Shown here piece after piece: positions 59,500 to 64,000 of a DNA stretch of 64,000 bases. The position numbers and the translations under genes are program-made. Origin of the DNA: DUQW01 sp050953825 (GTDB lineage: Bacteria; Bacillota_I; Bacilli_A; Acholeplasmatales; Acholeplasmataceae); assembly GCA_050953825.1 (NCBI GenBank), contig JBMNNF010000005.1:1-64000 (forward strand), written 5' to 3'. Numbering within the stretch: the stretch's first letter is position 1; the number at the start of each line of letters is the position of its first letter. The notes beneath the pieces are model-generated. The model made no database searches, was not told the DNA's origin, and worked only from the letters and a program-made list of their open reading frames with translations.

Positions 59500-59711
59500 C
59501 TCCCTTATCTTATTAAAATTATATCACAATGAAGGCCTCTTTAAAACAAAAAATATTTATTTCATATGTAAAATTTAAAAAACGATATCATATCAACAAA
59601 AATTTATGTTTTGTTCGAATTTAATAATAAAAGACCGATTATTGCTTACAAAATGGAATTTTTAATGTTGATATGATAAAATTAGTTTAATAAACAGGAG
59701 ATGACTAATAA
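59500..59711. promoter_or_regulatory. Divergent control region between the Fic and LtaS-like genes
   Basis: It contains a TGTGATATAAT extended -10 for Fic (minus strand, about 59519-59529). ATCATATCAACA at 59587-59598 and its exact inverse TGTTGATATGAT at 59666-59677 are two 12-bp arms 67 nt apart. The second arm runs into a GATAAAAT -10 for the LtaS-like gene. A dimeric regulator could bind both arms and loop the DNA. Confidence 0.45.
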
Positions 59712-61907
59712 ATGAGTGTTAAGAGAAAACTGAACATATTTACAGCACTATTTATAATCTTAAGTATGATTGGAACTTATTTTGTTACAACCGAAGGTCT
59801 TAATAATTTTTTAATATCGTTTACGATTACACCGTTTACCGTTTTCAGTTCAATCATTGGTAATTTACTAGTCTTAATTTTTATAGTTGCAATAGTGTTT
59901 TTAGTTTTTAAAAAGGCTTATACGAGAATGCGGGTTTTAACAGTAATCTCATTCATATTAAGCTTTTTTACCTATTTAATATTTATCAATATTAGATATT
60001 ATCAAGCTCCATTTTTAATCAAAGATTTAACTTTTGCTAAACACGCTGGACCAGATATTACGTTTTCGATTATGACAGTGGCTATTACTGATTTATTCAC
60101 TCAATATCGGGTAATATTATTTTTAGGTTTTTTTGTATTGTTAATTTTATATTTTGTTTTTTCTCATGATCGACAAGAAGGTATTTACAGTAAGAAAGTT
60201 AACCCAAAAGTATCACTACAAAGCAATAAAATACTACTAGCCACTATTCTCGGATCGCTTTTACTTAGCTTTGGCCATGTCAATTTAAGTTATCGTTATA
60301 CAAGAGAAAGATGGCAATTAAATCATGAAAGACCATTGTATGGTTTACAAGTAAGCGGACTTTATAATTTTTATCTTTATGATTTTTTAGGGTTTGAATG
60401 GGCTGATGAAAATATCGTTTCTGATGAAACGTTAACCAAATTTGAATCATATGATAAGAATAAAAATACATATGTTAATTTCTTTGGGGAAACATATGGT
60501 AATCAATTATTATTAAGTGATGCCACTACCGTTACGTTAAGTGACAAACTAGGAGAAGTAACAACTCTCAATGGTTTATTTGCAAATAAAAATATTATTT
60601 ATATTCAATTAGAGTCGTTAAACACGTTTTTAGTTGATGGTTCTAGCCCTTACTTGGAAAGCCTAAATATGTTACCATATTTCAAAACTTTAATTAATGA
60701 GTCTTATTTCTTTGATAATTTTTATTCGACTGTCGGTATTGGGAATTCAAGCGATGCCGAAATTTCAGGCATGACCGGTTTTTATACTCAAGGGAATAAT
60801 CTAATGTATTGGCAATATGGAAGTGAAACATATCCTCGTGAAATTACACTTTATGATAAAGTCTCCAATAATGCCTATAAAGAAATGATTAATTATGAAC
60901 TGAACCCACTTCCAGAAGCTTTGGGTAGTGATTATTTCTCGGCATCATTCCATGCCGATGGCAGACAATTTTATAATCGTGAAAATACTCATCCAGGTAT
61001 GTTAAAAATTGATGAATTTTATCATTTTACTGAGTATGAATTGCCTGATAAAATTGGTAATTATAATGCAGTTGACTATTTTCCTAACTTTCTTGAGAAA
61101 AATCCAGGTAGTCCGTGGGTTAGTGAAAAAGATTTGTTTGAGTGGGTAAAAATGGTTGCAAAAGAAAAGTCAATGGAACATCAAAAATACTTTTTGTATC
61201 CGATAACTATTCATCCACATACTCCATATTTATATGATCCATATGCGGACGATCCAGCCTTAACTAAAGCAGATTTAAATGTTAGCCAAGTTACTTTAGA
61301 TTGTCTTAACTATTTAAGATTTTATAATGAAGTTTTTAAAGAGATACTTGATATGGCCAAAGAATTAGAAAATACTATTTATGTGATTTATGCTGATCAT
61401 GGCACTGGATTTTCACCGAATGATATGCGAGTTATTTTGGATAAGCCACATTTAACCGAATTGGAAATTTGGGAAGAGCTATATAAAGTACCAGCCTTAA
61501 TCTATGCACCTGATGATACTTCAGATGGGGAAATTAAATCTGGATTAATTAAGGGTAGACAGCCTTTAGTTAGATCTCAAATTGATTTGTATCGAACTGT
61601 TCTAGAGTTAGTTGGACGAAATGATAGCCATTACTATTACGGAGTTAATGCCTTGTCTAATGAGAAGACATTTGCATTCCAAACTAGAGTTTCACTGTTA
61701 ATGACTGACGACTTTACTCTACAATTAAAAAAATATTCGAAAAACGATATCTTTAGTCGGGACTATATTTATCTTCATAATGATGATATGGATTATGATT
61801 TCAATGAAATAATTGATAAGGTTCTTGAATTCAAAGAAACGAGTGATCGAGTAATCACCAATAACTTAGTTCAAGAGGTTAATCGTAAGAAAAAGGGACA
61901 AGATTGA
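59712..61907 (+). CDS. Lipoteichoic-acid-synthase-type sulfatase (LtaS family)
   Basis: 731 residues. Five transmembrane helices (about 10-30, 42-65, 73-93, 118-150 and 172-192) and an extracellular sulfatase-fold domain. Metal and catalytic parts: QLESLNTF (Glu), the nucleophile region GIGNSSDAE (about 342-350), HADGRQFYNR, HPHTPYLYDPY and YADHGTGF (Asp-His). LtaS enzymes polymerise glycerol phosphate from phosphatidylglycerol onto a glycolipid. The usual nucleophile Thr in GKTSD is Ser here. CAGGAGATGA precedes the ATG. It may make LTA or modify glycolipids in a wall-less cell. Confidence 0.88.
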   Translation: MSVKRKLNIFTALFIILSMIGTYFVTTEGLNNFLISFTITPFTVFSSIIGNLLVLIFIVAIVFLVFKKAYTRMRVLTVISFILSFFTYLIFINIRYYQAPFLIKDLTFAKHAGPDITFSIMTVAITDLFTQYRVILFLGFFVLLILYFVFSHDRQEGIYSKKVNPKVSLQSNKILLATILGSLLLSFGHVNLSYRYTRERWQLNHERPLYGLQVSGLYNFYLYDFLGFEWADENIVSDETLTKFESYDKNKNTYVNFFGETYGNQLLLSDATTVTLSDKLGEVTTLNGLFANKNIIYIQLESLNTFLVDGSSPYLESLNMLPYFKTLINESYFFDNFYSTVGIGNSSDAEISGMTGFYTQGNNLMYWQYGSETYPREITLYDKVSNNAYKEMINYELNPLPEALGSDYFSASFHADGRQFYNRENTHPGMLKIDEFYHFTEYELPDKIGNYNAVDYFPNFLEKNPGSPWVSEKDLFEWVKMVAKEKSMEHQKYFLYPITIHPHTPYLYDPYADDPALTKADLNVSQVTLDCLNYLRFYNEVFKEILDMAKELENTIYVIYADHGTGFSPNDMRVILDKPHLTELEIWEELYKVPALIYAPDDTSDGEIKSGLIKGRQPLVRSQIDLYRTVLELVGRNDSHYYYGVNALSNEKTFAFQTRVSLLMTDDFTLQLKKYSKNDIFSRDYIYLHNDDMDYDFNEIIDKVLEFKETSDRVITNNLVQEVNRKKKGQD

Positions 61908-61920
61908 TTGTCCCTTTTTT
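61891..61920. terminator. Terminator shared by the LtaS-like gene and the cold-shock gene
   Basis: AAAAGGGACA / TGTCCCTTTT stem (10 bp), 8-nt loop, T-run; it overlaps the LtaS-like stop codon. Confidence 0.85.
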
Positions 61921-61939
61921 TACAGTACAAATTTATTTC

Positions 61940-62134
61940 TTAAAGTTTAACAACGTTTACAGCTTGTGGGCCGCGATCACTGTCTTTAATTTCAAATTTG
62001 ACTTGGTCACCTTCAGCTAAAGTCTTAAAGCCCTCTGCCTTGATTTGAGAAAAGTGTACAAATACATCTTTTCCATCAGCATTAATAAAGCCAAATCCTT
62101 TTTCGCTATTAAACCATTTTACAGTTCCGGTCAT
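61940..62134 (-). CDS. cspA: Cold-shock protein (CspA family RNA chaperone)
   Basis: 64 residues, the whole protein is one cold-shock domain. RNP1 KGFGFI (residues 12-17) and RNP2 VFVHFS (about 24-29) are intact; it ends GPQAVNVVKL. It binds single-stranded RNA and DNA and melts structure. AAGGAGT precedes the ATG. A long AT-rich leader precedes it, with a minus-strand terminator upstream that insulates it from the metalloprotease gene. Confidence 0.96.
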   Translation of the reverse strand: MTGTVKWFNSEKGFGFINADGKDVFVHFSQIKAEGFKTLAEGDQVKFEIKDSDRGPQAVNVVKL

Positions 62135-62228
62135 CTAAAAAAATACTCCTTATTTTATTAAGCAAAATCTGCTCAAATCAATGGTAGCACACTTTACTTT
62201 AAATAACAAACAAAATTTGAATTTTATG

Positions 62229-62263
62229 AAAAAAAATGTAGATTTACGCATATTTAAATCTAC
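62229..62263 (-). terminator. Minus-strand intrinsic terminator upstream of cspA
   Basis: GTAGATTTA / TAAATCTAC stem (9 bp; 62238-62246 and 62255-62263) followed on the minus strand by an eight-base T-run (62229-62236). It stops transcripts coming from the metalloprotease gene after they have passed antisense through tRNA-Thr. Confidence 0.65.
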
Positions 62264-62279
62264 TCATTTTATATAACTA

Positions 62280-62308
62280 TTGAAAAGAAATTAAATAATT
62301 GATACAAT
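62280..62308 (+). promoter_or_regulatory. Promoter of tRNA-Thr
   Basis: TTGAAA (62280-62285), a 17-nt spacer and TACAAT (62303-62308), 15 nt before the tRNA. Confidence 0.7.
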
Positions 62309-62323
62309 ACATAATGAACGTTA

Positions 62324-62397
62324 GCCCCCATAGTTTAGTGGCAAAACGCAGCAATGGTAATGCTGAAATCCAAGTTCGATTCTCGGTGGGGGCACCA
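62324..62397 (+). tRNA. tRNA-Thr (anticodon GGT)
   Basis: 74 nt with encoded CCA. Acceptor GCCCCCA / TGGGGGC, anticodon stem CAGCA / TGCTG, loop ATGGTAA, hence anticodon GGT. TTCGATT T-loop. The T-stem CCAAG / CTCGG has one A-C mismatch in the middle. Confidence 0.92.
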
Positions 62398-62415
62398 TTA
62401 AAAGAATTATCAAAG

Positions 62416-62433
62416 AAGAGCGATGCTCTTTTT
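62416..62433 (+). terminator. Intrinsic terminator of tRNA-Thr
   Basis: AAGAGC / GCTCTT stem with a GAT loop and a T-run. Confidence 0.75.
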
Positions 62434-62437
62434 CTTT

Positions 62438-63604
62438 TTAAAGTCGATTATAAAAACTGATTTTAGGTATTTTTATTCCTTTTTTAAGTTTAACATTTAA
62501 AGTTTTATCTTCTTGATTATCAAATAAAGGTTCGAAAATCCAATTAAGCCCAATCTCTAAATTTTTTTTATTTTTTAAAAAATCAAGTTCATCACTAATA
62601 TTTAGCAAATGATGTGCTTTTTTGAGTTCATACGTTAAATGTTTTTCGGATACTTTAGGATTATCTGTCGCTTCAAGGAAAGTTAACAGTTCAAATGTTT
62701 TTACATCATCACCAGAAATGTAATGAAGATAAGAAATTAAGAATAATACTGATATACCTTCGTTTGTCCGATTAAGAATATTTCTATTTAATGATAATAT
62801 TTGATTTTCTAAAACATGATTTCTTTTATAATTTTCAAAAATGACTGCTTCGAGGTAGTCAATGATATAAGAATAGGTTACGATATTGTAGTTTAATCCA
62901 TGGTTTAGTAAATAAGTTATTTTATTATTTAGTAAATATTCTTGACTTAATTCTTTGGCCTCTTCGTTAAAGTGAATATAAGAAGAGATGACTTGTAACA
63001 AGTAATCTGGCTCATTCTTAACTTTGTTGTAGGCAACGAAATCTCCCGCCGCCATTTCGTTAGATGCACTAGAGGCAATAATTACTAAAACAGTTAAAAT
63101 CAAGATTGTGAAAGTTGAAGTAATCATATAACTAATTAAAGGTAAACTAGGAGATAAAAAGAGTAGCAATAAAAAAATGATAAACATTAAAAAGCCGAAA
63201 ATGATTGAAACGATAGGTGCCGCAATTAGTGATTTAGCTAATTTGTCTTTGACAACATCTAATTCATCATCATTAGTAATTGGTGGTAATTTAGGAACCA
63301 CCAATCCTCCACCTAAAAGTAGCAGTTTAGGATTAACTTTTAAAGTGAAACATTTGCCTTTTCTAATAAACATAAACATAAAAAGATAAACAGCTTTTAT
63401 TTTAATTTTGTTGATACTAAAAATAAAAGCGTGGGTTAATTCATGAACCGCAAGCGTGATAAAAATAGTGGCTAAAACGATTAAAATATGAGCCCACCAG
63501 TAAGTTTTTACATCATGATTATGGATAATTGCTGCCACAATTACTCCAATCATAATGGAAATTAGTACTAATAACATATATTTAATCCTGTTAATATGTT
63601 TCAT
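62438..63604 (-). CDS. Membrane zinc metalloprotease-like protein (HExxH, site-2-protease-like)
   Basis: 388 residues. The zinc-binding HELTH (about 54-58) lies inside a hydrophobic helix, as in intramembrane or DUF3267/M50-like zincins. Further hydrophobic segments are at about 10-30, 35-52, 130-155 and 160-185. A helical cytoplasmic domain of about 190 residues follows, with no motif I recognise. The second zinc ligand motif (NxxxD-like) is not clear; NEMAAGDFVAYN may contribute. The ATG overlaps the stop of the GNAT gene (ATGA), so the two are co-translated. Substrate unknown. Confidence 0.7.
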   Translation of the reverse strand: MKHINRIKYMLLVLISIMIGVIVAAIIHNHDVKTYWWAHILIVLATIFITLAVHELTHAFIFSINKIKIKAVYLFMFMFIRKGKCFTLKVNPKLLLLGGGLVVPKLPPITNDDELDVVKDKLAKSLIAAPIVSIIFGFLMFIIFLLLLFLSPSLPLISYMITSTFTILILTVLVIIASSASNEMAAGDFVAYNKVKNEPDYLLQVISSYIHFNEEAKELSQEYLLNNKITYLLNHGLNYNIVTYSYIIDYLEAVIFENYKRNHVLENQILSLNRNILNRTNEGISVLFLISYLHYISGDDVKTFELLTFLEATDNPKVSEKHLTYELKKAHHLLNISDELDFLKNKKNLEIGLNWIFEPLFDNQEDKTLNVKLKKGIKIPKISFYNRL

Positions 63605-64000
63605 TTTCTTAACCTTTCAAATGCTAATCGCTTATCTTTTGTTTTGCCTTTTAAATAAATGATTCCACAATATTTAAATTCGAATTTTTTTAACATTTTA
63701 ATCATAGGAATATTTAATTCATGTGTGTCAATTCTAATTGAAGAAATAGGGAAATGATTAAAAGCATATTCAAAGAATTGATTGCTGATTCCTAATCCGC
63801 GGAAATCCTTAAGAATAGCAATCGTGTGGATTGCTAGATAATTATTATCATTAGTTAACCATTTTCCGTCATAGATTTTGTCATAATCTGTTTCATAATT
63901 ATAAAAAGATGCGCAGGCAACCACCCTACCATCTATTTCATAGACATACAAACGATTGTTTTTGATGTCATTATTAAAAGTATCTAAATTTGGATATCCA
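63601..64000 (-). CDS. GNAT-family N-acetyltransferase, 5' end beyond the window
   Basis: The minus-strand frame is open to base 64000, reading GYPNLDTFNNDIKNNRLYVYEIDG at the N-terminal side, so the start lies outside the window; the first in-frame ATG or TTG codons inside are internal. IHTIAILKDFRGLGISNQFFEYAF holds the acetyl-CoA-binding R/Q-x-x-G-x-G/A loop (RGLGIS), and DTHELNIPMIKMLKKFEFKYCGII is the C-terminal GNAT segment. Typical of small-molecule acetyltransferases. The stop overlaps the metalloprotease ATG. Confidence 0.85.
   Translation of the reverse strand, partial: GYPNLDTFNNDIKNNRLYVYEIDGRVVACASFYNYETDYDKIYDGKWLTNDNNYLAIHTIAILKDFRGLGISNQFFEYAFNHFPISSIRIDTHELNIPMIKMLKKFEFKYCGIIYLKGKTKDKRLAFERLRK

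Noticed and set aside
1..64000. CRISPR arrays, rRNA genes, replication origin
   Set aside because: No regularly spaced repeats, no rRNA-like segments and no DnaA-box cluster were seen.

Overview
The window reads as one chromosome segment of a low-GC, wall-poor Firmicute or Mollicute (Acholeplasma or Izemoplasma-like). The coding DNA is very AT-rich. PolC, RqcH, CvfB, a FakA/DegV fatty-acid system, an LtaS-type enzyme and a short ProS all fit that group. UGA is a genuine stop: pheT and rlmN each end in TGA inside an ATGA overlap. The genetic code is therefore standard, which excludes Mycoplasma and Spiroplasma. The first ~600 bases are different. They are strongly GC-rich, carry a zinc-ribbon/ATPase gene broken by three one-base shifts in the same direction, and look like unrelated DNA joined to the contig.

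Layout. (1) 1-8.2 kb: foreign fragment, then an alpha-glucan cluster (5'-truncated GH13 amylase, type I pullulanase, LacI regulator, neopullulanase, oligo-1,6-glucosidase) and acpP. (2) 8.2-9.5 kb: first copy of an IS1595-family element. (3) 9.6-28.9 kb: housekeeping genes (leuS, a Phd/ParE pair, mnmM and its radical-SAM partner, polC, a Bax-inhibitor-like membrane protein, pheST, rlmN, rsgA, rpe, rpmB, fakA). (4) 29.0-30.3 kb: second IS copy. (5) 30.3-39 kb: tRNA-Leu, a monoacylglycerol-lipase-like hydrolase overlapping glpK, a leucyl aminopeptidase, DegV, tRNA-Ala, xpt, an AlkD-like protein, two GNATs and asnA. (6) 39.0-42.3 kb: an S-box-superfamily SAM riboswitch without P4, in front of an unknown gene that is split by a phage polyprotein fragment. 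(7) 42.3-46 kb: a CE7 esterase, two-subunit class I fumarase and Fe-alcohol dehydrogenase. (8) 46-47.2 kb: a three-gene toxin-antitoxin-SecB chaperone (TAC) module. (9) 47.4-64 kb: rqcH, ktrB, sodA, hpf with a ComFC remnant, an EF-G paralogue, proS, cvfB, an MFS transporter, Fic, an LtaS-like enzyme, a cold-shock protein, tRNA-Thr, a zinc metalloprotease and a GNAT cut by the window end.

How the genes fit together. The glucan enzymes can debranch and hydrolyse maltodextrins to glucose under local LacI control. The lipase-glpK pair can channel glycerol to glycerol-3-phosphate, while FakA, DegV and ACP handle fatty acids. This suits an organism that scavenges lipids. The rlmN-rsgA-rpe...rpmB...fakA order is the Bacillus order with prpC-prkC, thiN and yloU missing.

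Most notable observations: both IS copies sit exactly in the T-tract of an intrinsic terminator, with perfect 8-bp duplications and in the same orientation; the IS leader can fold into two competing long-range structures; a HigB-HigA-SecB-like TAC module occurs in a single-membrane organism; the EF-G paralogue has its ribosome-binding site separated from the ATG by a perfect hairpin; and a P4-less S-box riboswitch precedes an unknown, disrupted gene.
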